The notes: generated by a model not told the origin, from the sequence alone. A stretch of 37,787 nucleotides of DNA from Candidatus Omnitrophota bacterium (GCA_003154195.1 PMCS01000029.1:88142-125928), one strand, 5' to 3'; positions 22,752-29,643 are shown, numbered from the stretch's first letter. Made by a program: numbers and translations.

Positions 22752-23893
22752 GTCAAAAATTTGGCTTTCAGCATCGCTTCATCGTATTCCGCCGCGGGTA
22801 CCGAATCATAGACGATACCGGAGCCCACGCCCATTTCCGCCTTACCTCTATATATAGCGATGGTACGGATGGCTACGCTAAAACATGACTCACCATGCGG
22901 CGAAATATAGCCGATTGCCCCGCAATAAATATTGCGCGGTTCTTTTTCCAGGCGCCGGATTAATTCCATGGTTTTTATTTTAGGCGCGCCGGTGACCGAA
23001 CCGCAGGGGAATAACGCCGTAAAAATATCCCGGATCGCGGTATTTTTCTTAAGGCCCGCGCTGATGGTCGAGGTCATCTGATAAAGCGTGGGATATGCCT
23101 CCACCTTAAAAAGATTATCCGGCGCAACCGTGCCTTTTTTGGCAATCCGGCCCAGGTCGTTACGCAGCAAATCGACAATCATGATATTTTCCGCTTTGGT
23201 CTTCGGGTCAAGGCTGAGCCGGCGCTTGCTGTCCTTCAATCCCAAGGTGCCTTTCATCGGCCGGGTGATAATCTTATTTTTTGCCGTCCGGAAAAATAGT
23301 TCGGGAGAAAAAGAAAGAATCTTATTTTTTCCGGTATCGATGAACGCACAATAGGAAGTGGGCTGCTTTCTTTTTAAATCCCGGTACAGCTTCAGCGCGT
23401 CGCCGCTAAAATCAAACTTCAGCTTAAAGGTATAATTAACCTGGTAAGTCAGTCCTTGCTTTAAATAATCTTTTATCCGCGCGATATTATCACAGTATTC
23501 TTTCTTACTAACATTAGATTTTATATTTTTTATTTGCGCCGAAACCAGTTCCTCTTCATCCCTCGTCCTTCGTCCCTCGTCTTTCGATATTTCTGGTTCT
23601 TTACACACGCCGATCCACGCCAGAGGAAACCCAAAATCTTTCCGAAAATCTTTGAATGCCGGTTCCAGCCAATAGCCGAATTCGTAGCTGAAATACCCAG
23701 CCAGCCAATAACCTTTTCTTAAATACGCCTCGATTTTTTTGAAAAACAAATCCGGCGAATCGCCGGAATTAAAGATGAGAATATCATTGAACCCGTTGAA
23801 AAGATAGGATTTTTTGTTTTCCCGATCGCGGCCAGCCGTTTCTAAAAAAATGAACGGTTCCTCTGCTGGTAAATTAAATAATTTTTGCGGCAT
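22748..23893 (-). CDS. pabB: Aminodeoxychorismate synthase component I
   Basis: The enzyme makes 4-amino-4-deoxychorismate from chorismate on the route to folate. The protein has 381 residues. GYFSYEFGYWLEP, NIARIKDYLKQGLTYQVNYTF, SFSPELFF and RPMKGT (211-216) lead to ENIMIVDLLRNDLGRI, TSTISA, FPCGSVTGAPKIKTME and GVGSGIVYDSVPAAEYDE, the chorismate-binding family. Lys in the RPMKGT position is the mark of aminodeoxychorismate synthases, whereas anthranilate synthases have Ala. No amidotransferase or lyase domain is fused. Residues 105-114 (DEGRRTRDEE) are encoded by a repetitive GACGAGG/GACGAAGG stretch, which looks like an inserted low-complexity repeat in the linker between the N-terminal domain and the core. 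Confidence 0.92.
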   Translation of the reverse strand: MPQKLFNLPAEEPFIFLETAGRDRENKKSYLFNGFNDILIFNSGDSPDLFFKKIEAYLRKGYWLAGYFSYEFGYWLEPAFKDFRKDFGFPLAWIGVCKEPEISKDEGRRTRDEEELVSAQIKNIKSNVSKKEYCDNIARIKDYLKQGLTYQVNYTFKLKFDFSGDALKLYRDLKRKQPTSYCAFIDTGKNKILSFSPELFFRTAKNKIITRPMKGTLGLKDSKRRLSLDPKTKAENIMIVDLLRNDLGRIAKKGTVAPDNLFKVEAYPTLYQMTSTISAGLKKNTAIRDIFTALFPCGSVTGAPKIKTMELIRRLEKEPRNIYCGAIGYISPHGESCFSVAIRTIAIYRGKAEMGVGSGIVYDSVPAAEYDEAMLKAKFLT

Positions 23894-23949
23894 AAATTAG
23901 AATGCTTTAGGCTATCATATTTTTTAGAAAAGTAAATCCCGCATAATTT

Positions 23950-24090
23950 ATCTGTGAAAATCGGTGTAATCTAATGAGCCTGGTTAAGCCAGGCGAATGG
24001 GTGGTTGAAAAATTTTTTGCCTTTTCTATCTTTCAGTCTTTCTCCGTGGCCTCTGTGTTCTCTGTGGTGAAAATTTTTATTTGTATTTTT
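23950..24090. repeat. Interspersed non-coding repeat downstream of the radical SAM gene
   Basis: TGTAATCTAATGAGCCTGG, CGAATGGGTGGTTGAAAAA and TTTTTTGCCTTTTC recur with few changes at 34500-34620. Both copies lie just beyond the stop of a minus-strand gene and both end in CTCTGTG/CTCTGTGG-type words. No coding sense. Confidence 0.6.
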
Positions 24091-24113
24091 ATACCCTTTG
24101 CTTCCCTTACCGT

Positions 24114-25250
24114 TTAAAACGTTACATATTCTTGCCCATTCTTAAGCATTTTGGTCAGCTTGCCCAATTCGCCGAAAGATTTAATCTTAGCGCCGCTGGC
24201 GCGTAATTTTAATATTCGTTCCGCCATCACCTGGCCCAGGCCGGGAACCCGCAAAAGACGGAATTTATTATCTTCGTTTATATTGACGGGAAAGAATTCG
24301 GGATGCTGTTTAGCCCACGCCTCTTTGGGGTCAATAGTCAAAGAAAGGTTACCGTCTGCTCCCAAAGGAATCTCATCGAGTTTAAACCCGTATTTACGAA
24401 TCAGCCAATCGGTCTGGTACAAGCGGTGCTCGCGGCTCAAAAGGTCGCGATTAGCGAGAGTTGAGTTTTCGCCGGGCAGTTCCGGCGAACCCGCCCCGCG
24501 CTGGTAGGCGCTGAAATAAACCCGGTTTAAGCCCAGCTCTTTGTATAATTTCCAGCAGGATTGGATAATCTGGCCGTCGGTTTCCCGCGCCGCGCCGACG
24601 ACAAACTGAGTTGTCTGCTTGATGCCGTAGTAAGCCGAACCTTTTTCCCGGCGGAGCCGGCTGATCAGCTCGATCGGCCGAATAATATCACGCGGATAGT
24701 TTTTGGTTGTGCTCAAGTATTTAAAGTTTTCTTCGCCGGGAGCCTCGATATTTAACGATACCGCGCTGGATAACGCCAGGCTCTGGCGGATGGCGGCGTC
24801 GGAAGCGCCGGGGATTATTTTTAAATGGATATAACCGCGGAATTGCGCGCGGCGCAAATTAAGCGCGGTGCGGTTAATAAGCTCCATCGTAGCGTCGGGG
24901 TTTTGGCAAACCGCGCTGCTCAAGAAAAGCCCGCTTACCTTGCGGGCTTTATAATAGGTAAGGAATATTCCGGCCAGTTCCTCGGGAGCAAGAGCACAAC
25001 GCCGGGTGTCGGAACCGGCTCTCAGCGGGCAATATTTACAATTGTTGACACATTCATTGGAAAGCAGGGTTTTAAAAAGATAGGTCGTGCCGCCGCCGGG
25101 GAGAATAACCGGATAAATCCATTTATCTTCCCGGGAGCGCGTGCGGTGTTCGTTTTCTTTGGTAGCGCAGGCGCAGGCAAGGTCATATTGCGAATCGCGC
25201 GAAAGAATCGCAAGTTTTTCCTGGGTGCCGGAAGTTTTTGTGATGGTCAT
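24114..25250 (-). CDS. Radical SAM protein with C-terminal helix-hairpin-helix, putative DNA repair/modification type
   Basis: Translation from the ATG at 25250 gives 378 residues; AGGAGG is eight bases upstream, while an ATG two codons earlier is too close to it. CVNNCKYC (67-74) is the CxxxCxxC site that binds the 4Fe-4S cluster and SAM, followed by TIM-barrel strands (GLFLSSAV, IHLKIIPGA, VSLNIEAPG, TTQFVVGA, RVYFSAYQRG). The C-terminus (LLRVPGLGQVMAERILKLR and SFGELGKLTKM) is a helix-hairpin-helix pair that would bind DNA. This domain order is that of the putative DNA modification/repair radical SAM family found next to uracil-DNA-glycosylase-like genes in many bacteria. No such partner is adjacent here. 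The substrate is unknown. Confidence 0.88.
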   Translation of the reverse strand: MTITKTSGTQEKLAILSRDSQYDLACACATKENEHRTRSREDKWIYPVILPGGGTTYLFKTLLSNECVNNCKYCPLRAGSDTRRCALAPEELAGIFLTYYKARKVSGLFLSSAVCQNPDATMELINRTALNLRRAQFRGYIHLKIIPGASDAAIRQSLALSSAVSLNIEAPGEENFKYLSTTKNYPRDIIRPIELISRLRREKGSAYYGIKQTTQFVVGAARETDGQIIQSCWKLYKELGLNRVYFSAYQRGAGSPELPGENSTLANRDLLSREHRLYQTDWLIRKYGFKLDEIPLGADGNLSLTIDPKEAWAKQHPEFFPVNINEDNKFRLLRVPGLGQVMAERILKLRASGAKIKSFGELGKLTKMLKNGQEYVTF

Positions 25251-25337
25251 GAGCATCTCCTCCTCTCCGTAAAAAATCCCGCCAAAACCATTCGGCAGGT
25301 TATCTCACCCCGCACTATATAGTTACGGGGTGAAATA

Positions 25338-25378
25338 AAAAACCTTCATCGGTCGGTTTAAGACCAATGAAGGTTTTT
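25338..25378 (-). terminator. Bidirectional intrinsic terminator
   Basis: AAAACCTTCAT(c)GGTC pairs with GACC(a)ATGAAGGTTTT around GGTTTAA. On the minus strand it ends in TTTTTTATTT and on the plus strand in TTTTTGTTTT. It would end transcription from the 25489-25992 gene before the radical SAM gene. Confidence 0.8.
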
Positions 25379-25488
25379 GTTTTATTAGAGTGGCGGATTT
25401 ACCCCTTCGAACTTCACCACTATTTATCCGGATTGCAAGCCAAGTATAACGCGTTTATCTATTTTGTCAACCGAATCAATAAGGCTTA

Positions 25489-25992
25489 TCACTCGCCACT
25501 GCGCATCTTTTTTAATTCTTTTAGCATCGCGTAAATCGCGCCAGCCGGTAAAATCGTTAATAAAACCCCCACAACCATCGCGCCGACGATGTCCTTACTG
25601 GTTTTGTCGATAAAAATAGTCGTAATCAGGCGTATTCCTAAAAATAAGAAAAACCCCGCGATAAAAACTGGCATAACCATACCCAGAATTACATAGGATA
25701 AACCGATCCGGCGCCGGGGCGATTCACTCTTTTGCGCGCTATCTTTCCCGGATGCATCTTGCCCTAATTTTTCCCTGGCTAATTCAAATTTTTCTACCAC
25801 CGGCGCAGCCACCAAAGCGTAATGCGCCGGAACTTTTATTTCGATAATCCCCTCCTGGGTTATATTCTTTCCGAAGTCATCCGGTAGTACCAGGGAAACC
25901 GGGATGTGGTTACTTTTTAAAATTTCCTCTAAAGTCTTTGCTTCCACCAGGTCATAGCATTTGTACACAGTTTTCCGGATAATTTCTTCCAT
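25489..25992 (-). CDS. DUF2007-like N-terminal domain with two membrane helices
   Basis: Translation from the ATG at 25992 gives 167 residues; GAGGGGG lies at the right distance. The upstream in-frame extension to 26196 is encoded by repeat DNA and is rejected. Residues 1-65 (KTVYKCYDLVEAKTLEEILKSNHIPVSLVLPDDFG..EIKVPAHYALVAAPVVEKF) resemble the DUF2007 'putative prokaryotic signal-transducing' fold, an ACT/GlnB-like small domain. After a polar linker two membrane helices follow (LSYVILGMVMPVFIAGFFLFLGI; DIVGAMVVGVLLTILPAGAIYAML). Function unknown. Confidence 0.7.
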   Translation of the reverse strand: MEEIIRKTVYKCYDLVEAKTLEEILKSNHIPVSLVLPDDFGKNITQEGIIEIKVPAHYALVAAPVVEKFELAREKLGQDASGKDSAQKSESPRRRIGLSYVILGMVMPVFIAGFFLFLGIRLITTIFIDKTSKDIVGAMVVGVLLTILPAGAIYAMLKELKKMRSGE

Positions 25993-26004
25993 AGACACCC
26001 CCTC

Positions 26005-26059
26005 AATGAGACTTAGATTTTTACAAGCCGAAGGCGAAATAAAAATCTGTAGTCGAATT
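26005..26059 (+). repeat. ATGARACTT structured repeat (copy 6)
   Basis: AATGA-GACT-T-AGATTTTT ... AAAAATCT-GT-AGTC-GAATT. The stem AGATTTTT/AAAAATCT has no similarity to the stems of other copies, yet pairs perfectly and keeps the T / GT asymmetry. Its head lies 13 bases upstream of the start of the DUF2007-like gene, whose Shine-Dalgarno fills the gap. Confidence 0.85.
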
Positions 26060-26060
26060 T

Positions 26061-26121
26061 CCCGCCTTTGGCGGGATCCCGCTTCCTTGATATAAATATT
26101 CCAGGAAGGCGGCGAGATCCC
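26061..26121 (+). repeat. GGCGGG hairpin module (copy 2)
   Basis: CCCGCC-tttg-GGCGGGATCCC is followed by GCTTCCTTGATATA...CCAGGAAGGCGGCGAGATCCC. It matches the modules at 16943-17011 and 28406-28462. The remaining spacer to 26285 holds AAAATATC-GAA-GATATTTT and CCGAC-ctc-GTCGG hairpins and no gene. Confidence 0.75.
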
Positions 26122-26285
26122 GATGAGTGTCGCAAAAATATCGAAGATATTTTTAGGACGGTTTATGCGCCGGGACATTTTCCGCTTAATTTTCAACTAA
26201 GCTTCTTTATTATTTTACCCCTCTCTTTTATAAAAATCAACCCTTTCAGTGAATTATAACCGACCTCGTCGGTGGTTTAGTATTA

Positions 26286-26323
26286 CCCGGCTCTAATTTT
26301 GGTATACCAAAATTAGAGCCGGG
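26286..26323. repeat. Perfect 38-bp palindrome
   Basis: The half-site CCCGGCTCTAATTTTGGTA (26286-26304) is followed directly by its exact reverse complement (26305-26323), with no loop. It sits immediately beyond a structured repeat, in the place where other copies carry a unit-specific hairpin. Confidence 0.85.
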
Positions 26324-26325
26324 CT

Positions 26326-26382
26326 AATTCGCCTACCGCCTCCCTCTTCGCCCTTCGGGCTCGTGTTCGGCGAAGTATCATT
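26326..26382 (-). repeat. ATGARACTT structured repeat (copy 7) at the dinB stop
   Basis: On the minus strand: AATGA-TACT-T-CGCC ... GCCC-gaa-GGGC ... GGCG-GT-AGGC-GAATT. CGCC pairs with GGCG; the outer pair is decayed. The dinB stop TAA overlaps the first bases of the element (TTAATGA). Confidence 0.8.
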
Positions 26383-27571
26383 AATCGGCTGCGCTTAACG
26401 CCCGATAAATCGCCCGGTTGCCGAACTTCGCCCGGATTTTATCCACGGCGGCTTCGATTTTTTCTTTCCGGCCGCGACCCGCGACCCGGCCAGCCGAAAA
26501 ATCGAATAAGCTAAGCTGTTTATCTGCCGGCCCGAAATGGGATACTTTCACTCCGACCAGCCGGACCGGTTTTCCTTTTAAGTCAAAGGCGATGAAAAGT
26601 TTTTTCGCTTCTTTAAAAATAATATCGGTTAAATCCGTAGGGCTGTCGAGAGTGCGTGCCCGGGTAAAAGTCAAAAATCCTTTCAGGCGGATTTTCAGCG
26701 TTATCGTCTTACCGCGCAGGTTTTCTTTACGCAGGCGGCCGGCGACTTTATCGGAAAGACGCATCAATTCTCGCGTTATCTTTTCTTTATCGAAGGTATC
26801 CTCAGAGAAAGTCGTTTCGTTGCTTACTGATTTGGTCTCGCTGCCCGTTTCCACTTCCCTCTCGTCGATACCATGAGCGAGCTCCCAGTATTGCAGCCCC
26901 ATTTTGCCGAACATCGCCGTTAATTCTTTGGGGCTTTTTTTCGCCAGATCGCCGATTGTCCCAACACCGCGCTCTCTCATGATCTGCGCGGATTTTTTGC
27001 CCAGGCCCCATATTTTTTCCACCGCTAGCGGCCTCAGGAAATCAAGCAATGACTCCCGGTTTACGACAACCAGGCCGTCGGGTTTCTTTAAATCCGAAGC
27101 GATCTTTGCCGCCATCTTGGTAGGAGCAAGCCCGGCCGAAGCGGTCAATCCGGTTTCTTTTTTTACGCGCGCTTTTAAAATCCGGCATAGATTTTGCGGC
27201 CCGCCGAAAAGATGATGGCTGGCCGTCACATCCAGAAAAGCTTCGTCCAGGCTTACCGGCTCGATTTGGGGAGTGAAGCCGTAAAAAATTTGCAAGAGTT
27301 GGCGGCTGACGCGGCTGTATTTTTCCATATCCGGCGGCAAAAAAACCGCCTGGGGGCATTTCTGGTAGGCAAGCGAAATCGGCATTGCCGAATGCACGCC
27401 GAACTTTCGCGCCTCGTAGGAACAGGTGGAGACTACGCCGCGGCCCCGGCCTTTTTGGGGATCGGCGCCGATAATAACCGGTTTGCCGATAAGCTTGGGG
27501 TTATCTCTTTGCTCGACGCTGGCGAAAAACGCGTCCATATCGACGTGGATAATGTAACGTTCGGGGAGCAT
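26381..27571 (-). CDS. dinB: DNA polymerase IV (Y family)
   Basis: This is an error-prone translesion polymerase. The protein has 396 residues with all Y-family motifs: HVDMDAFFASVEQ (9-21, first catalytic aspartates), GRGVVSTCSYEARKFGVHSAMP, YGFTPQIEPVSLDEAFLD (SLDE at 107-110), LTASAGLAPTKMAAKIASDLKKPDG, the helix-hairpin-helix IWGLGKKSAQIMRERGV and the little-finger domain (FSEDTFDKEKITRELMRLSDKVAGRLR). QLSLFDF near the C-terminus is a good beta-clamp-binding motif. The stop overlaps a structured repeat. No LexA box was seen nearby. Confidence 0.96.
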   Translation of the reverse strand: MLPERYIIHVDMDAFFASVEQRDNPKLIGKPVIIGADPQKGRGRGVVSTCSYEARKFGVHSAMPISLAYQKCPQAVFLPPDMEKYSRVSRQLLQIFYGFTPQIEPVSLDEAFLDVTASHHLFGGPQNLCRILKARVKKETGLTASAGLAPTKMAAKIASDLKKPDGLVVVNRESLLDFLRPLAVEKIWGLGKKSAQIMRERGVGTIGDLAKKSPKELTAMFGKMGLQYWELAHGIDEREVETGSETKSVSNETTFSEDTFDKEKITRELMRLSDKVAGRLRKENLRGKTITLKIRLKGFLTFTRARTLDSPTDLTDIIFKEAKKLFIAFDLKGKPVRLVGVKVSHFGPADKQLSLFDFSAGRVAGRGRKEKIEAAVDKIRAKFGNRAIYRALSAAD

Positions 27572-27592
27572 AGAATATATTGTTTAGCTCTT

Positions 27593-27823
27593 TTAAAAAA
27601 TTACTACGGCAATAAGGATTGATATAATTACCAATGCGATTGCCGTCCAGAATACCCAGGAAGATTTTTTATCAGGGGAAGATACTTCCTGCCCGCAATA
27701 CAGGCACAGCGTTGAATCCTGCGGTATGGGTTTTTTACAATGCGGGCAGGCAGCAAGGTTATCGTAATCGAGCTTCTCTTCCGGCTCGCTGATTTCTTTG
27801 AATTCAAGATTATCGCTGTCCAT
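27593..27823 (-). CDS. Small zinc-ribbon membrane protein
   Basis: The protein has 76 residues. CPHCKKPIPQDSTLCLYCG gives two CxxC pairs of a zinc ribbon (about residues 26-44). One membrane helix follows at the C-terminus (WVFWTAIALVIISILIAVVIF). The N-terminus is acidic (MDSDNLEFKEISEPEEKLDYDN). Proteins of this shape are common and of unknown function. It lies between the VIT-like gene (17 bases) and dinB (21 bases), in the same direction. Confidence 0.75.
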   Translation of the reverse strand: MDSDNLEFKEISEPEEKLDYDNLAACPHCKKPIPQDSTLCLYCGQEVSSPDKKSSWVFWTAIALVIISILIAVVIF

Positions 27824-27840
27824 GTTAATGCGACAATGTA

Positions 27841-28368
27841 CTAGAATTTAGCGACAATGGCCTTGCCGATAAAATGGCTCATAGCTATCACCAACACCGC
27901 TATGCCGATATGCTCTCCCATTGCCTGCCAGGGGCTTACGCCTCTGGCCCGGGCAATGATATAACTCAAGAAAGCCAGCAAAGCCAAACCCCAGATAAGG
28001 GAACAGGCGACCGCGGTCTCAATCGGTAAAATCATGATCAAAAGAATAAAGGTCAGGGATACCAGAAGGCGGGAAGCGAAATTAGTAAAAGTAGACACCC
28101 ATACTTCCCGGCTATTGATGCATTCCGATTCCTGATAGATATGGATCCCCAGTGAATCAGAAATATTGTCGGCAAGAGCGATAACCAGTATCGCGCTGAT
28201 AATACTGGTTTTGGCGTGCACCCAGGTATCCATACCGGTGATCAGCGCTAAATTGGTTATGATCCCTGAGGAAGCGCCGAAGCTGAATTTAGTCTGATAC
28301 GGCCGGCGATTGTCCAGAGTACCGCATTTTTGTTCTTTTTGGTTTTTAAAAAATTTAAAAAGACTCAT
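27841..28368 (-). CDS. VIT1/CCC1-like membrane protein, shortened
   Basis: The protein has 175 residues. FSFGASSGIITNLALITGMDTWVHAKTSIISAILVIALADNISDSLGIHIYQESE aligns with the first two helices of the VIT1/CCC1 iron/manganese transporters, including the family's gSDGiittla-like opening and the acidic helix-2 segment. Three or four further helices follow (LLVSLTFILLIMILPIE, ACSLIWGLALLAFLSYII, IGIAVLVIAMSHFIGKAIV). The usual cytoplasmic metal-binding domain between helices 2 and 3 is missing, as in some prokaryotic members. A role in metal handling is plausible but unproven. The start codon directly abuts a structured repeat and lacks a Shine-Dalgarno. Confidence 0.7.
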   Translation of the reverse strand: MSLFKFFKNQKEQKCGTLDNRRPYQTKFSFGASSGIITNLALITGMDTWVHAKTSIISAILVIALADNISDSLGIHIYQESECINSREVWVSTFTNFASRLLVSLTFILLIMILPIETAVACSLIWGLALLAFLSYIIARARGVSPWQAMGEHIGIAVLVIAMSHFIGKAIVAKF

Positions 28369-28404
28369 AATGAAACTTGCCCGGTGCCCGGGCTTAGTTG
28401 AGTT
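28369..28404 (+). repeat. ATGARACTT structured repeat (copy 8), minimal form
   Basis: AATGA-AACT-T-GCCCGG-tgc-CCGGGC-TT-AGTT-GAGTT. This is the shortest copy: only the two paired arms and a three-base loop remain. It directly follows the start codon of the VIT-like gene as read on the other strand. Confidence 0.8.
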
Positions 28405-28405
28405 T

Positions 28406-28462
28406 CCCGCCTTTGGCGGGATCCCGCTTCCTTATATAGCTATCCAGGAAGGCGGTGAACCC
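28406..28462 (+). repeat. GGCGGG hairpin module (copy 3)
   Basis: CCCGCC-tttg-GGCGGGATCCC, GCTTCCTTATATAG, CCAGGAAGGCGGTGAACCC, nearly identical to the module at 26061-26121. It is followed by CCCTC-gaa-GAGGG next to the stop of the dCTP deaminase-like gene. Confidence 0.75.
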
Positions 28463-28474
28463 TCGAAGAGGGTG

Positions 28475-29047
28475 TCACTTAAGGTTTTTGTAAATCCCCG
28501 AATATTCTTCGGTTTCTTCCACCCCGATAAAAACCATTTGCGCAACGCGGGCGTTTTGTTTTAACCGGATACCGAAAGGATTCTCCACTACCAGCACAAA
28601 CTCGCTTTTGCCGCAGAAGCCGGCGTCCCAGACGCCGTTGGCGGTAAACGCGCCCATGCGCAGTATCGAAGTGCGGGTAAAAGCCAACGCGGTCAGGTTA
28701 TTCGGCATATTGATCGTTTCGTTGGTTTTTACTTTATAAATACCCCGAGCCAGTTGCCACCAGCCGAATCGGAGCTCCTTGGAAGAATATTCAGCGACGC
28801 CCCGAACCGAACTTTGTTCTGGTTCAGGGTGATCTTGACTAATTTTTTTTACCGGAATAATTTCTCTTGTTTCCGGAAGCATTCTTTCTTTATTGGAAAA
28901 GTCAAGCGCGCCCGGCCCGGAAAATTCATAAATATTCCCCGCGGTTAAATCAAAACCGTTAGAGGTCAACTGGGTTTCTAAATCAACAAAATCCTCTACC
29001 AGCTTTTTATCTTCGACCAGCTTTTTAATTTGTGCTTTATTCAACAT
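28475..29047 (-). CDS. dCTP deaminase / dUTPase family protein
   Basis: The protein has 190 residues. IENF-like opening DFVDLETQLTSNGFDLTAGNIYEF, the NLTALAFTRTSILRMGAF segment (the family's substrate-binding RTSLxRxG) and NGVWDAGFCGKSEFVLVVENPFGIRLKQNARVAQMVFI (the DAGFxG motif and C-terminal core) place it in the trimeric dCTP deaminase/dUTPase superfamily. Such enzymes deaminate dCTP or hydrolyse dUTP to supply dUMP and keep uracil out of DNA. The catalytic region differs enough from the E. coli Dcd pattern that I cannot decide between the two activities. It follows the AbrB-like gene by 24 bases. Confidence 0.85.
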   Translation of the reverse strand: MLNKAQIKKLVEDKKLVEDFVDLETQLTSNGFDLTAGNIYEFSGPGALDFSNKERMLPETREIIPVKKISQDHPEPEQSSVRGVAEYSSKELRFGWWQLARGIYKVKTNETINMPNNLTALAFTRTSILRMGAFTANGVWDAGFCGKSEFVLVVENPFGIRLKQNARVAQMVFIGVEETEEYSGIYKNLK

Positions 29048-29071
29048 TTTGTTTCTCTTTTCGCCTGTCCA

Positions 29072-29332
29072 TTATTTACCATTCGCCATCGGGCCGGCCA
29101 TGCTTTCTAACGTGTCTTCTTTAATCAGCAGAAGGCAGGATGATTTATCGCCCAAGGCCCAGGTCACCACCGCCAGCTTATCTCCGGCTTTTATTCCGGC
29201 CCTATCCCTTAAATCTTTAGGTAAAACCATCTGACCACGGCTATCAACACTGACCAGCGATTCGATCTTGAATCCACCGCCGCCGGAGCATGAACCGGAA
29301 CAACAACCACCGGATTTATTTTTTTTCGCCAT
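29072..29332 (-). CDS. AbrB/SpoVT-family DNA-binding protein with Cys-rich N-terminus
   Basis: The protein has 86 residues. ESLVSVDSRGQMVLPKDLRDRAGIKAGDKLAVV is the swapped-hairpin AbrB DNA-binding domain (about 25-60). Before it lies a Gly/Ser/Cys-rich segment with CCSGSCSGG (residues 9-17), which could bind a metal or sense thiol reagents. A short C-terminal part (SCLLLIKEDTLESMAGPM) may mediate dimerisation. GGGAGG at the right distance supports the start. It has its own promoter (29388-29417) and is the first gene of a pair with the dCTP deaminase-like gene. No toxin partner is adjacent, so it is more likely a transcriptional regulator than an antitoxin. Confidence 0.85.
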   Translation of the reverse strand: MAKKNKSGGCCSGSCSGGGGFKIESLVSVDSRGQMVLPKDLRDRAGIKAGDKLAVVTWALGDKSSCLLLIKEDTLESMAGPMANGK

Positions 29333-29387
29333 TCTGAAAAACCTCCCTGGTTAAAAAACTTTCGGTTGATTACCTGGTTGGGTTGAT

Positions 29388-29417
29388 ATTATAGCATATT
29401 TTGGCTGGGGCGGTCAA
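29388..29417 (-). promoter_or_regulatory. Predicted promoter of the AbrB gene
   Basis: -35 TTGACC (29417-29412), 18-bp spacer, perfect -10 TATAAT (29393-29388), start near 29381, about 50 bases before the start codon. Confidence 0.7.
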
Positions 29418-29539
29418 AAATAGAATTCCTGGGTATATAAATTTTTTCACGCCGCCTTAATAGGTGCAAAAAGGTAATCGATTGTCCTCATAGCTTGGAT
29501 GCAATAAACTATAATATTTTTTAATAAGCAATTGGCATT

Positions 29540-29568
29540 TTGCCATAGTTATATGTTATATTTATATA
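29540..29568 (+). promoter_or_regulatory. Possible promoter of the large exported protein
   Basis: -35 TTGCCA (29540-29545), 17-bp spacer, -10 TATATA (29563-29568), or TATACT at a 19-bp spacing. The leader would be about 70 bases. The AT-rich setting makes chance matches more likely. Confidence 0.4.
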
Positions 29569-29643
29569 CTGGGCTGAATTTAAGGATATTGGGGATACAT
29601 AAACGCCCCGGGGGACGTATCTTGCGATTAATAACTCAATTTT

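Larger units (their letters stand above)
29333..29643. other. Divergent intergenic region between the AbrB gene and the large exported protein
   Basis: This 311-base spacer holds two outward-facing predicted promoters (listed separately). Direct GGTTGA repeats lie near 29363-29385 downstream of the AbrB promoter. A leader segment with GATAC...GTATC around GCCCCGGGGG (29592-29620) precedes the plus-strand gene. I recognise no known riboswitch in it. Confidence 0.5.

Noticed and set aside
25993-26196. N-terminal extension of the DUF2007-like gene
   Set aside because: The extension is encoded by the structured repeat and the GGCGGG module. The internal ATG at 25992 has a good Shine-Dalgarno and begins the recognisable domain.
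29590-29625. Riboswitch in the leader of the large exported protein
   Set aside because: There is a GATAC/GTATC pairing around a GC-rich centre, but it matches no known riboswitch consensus that I can recognise.
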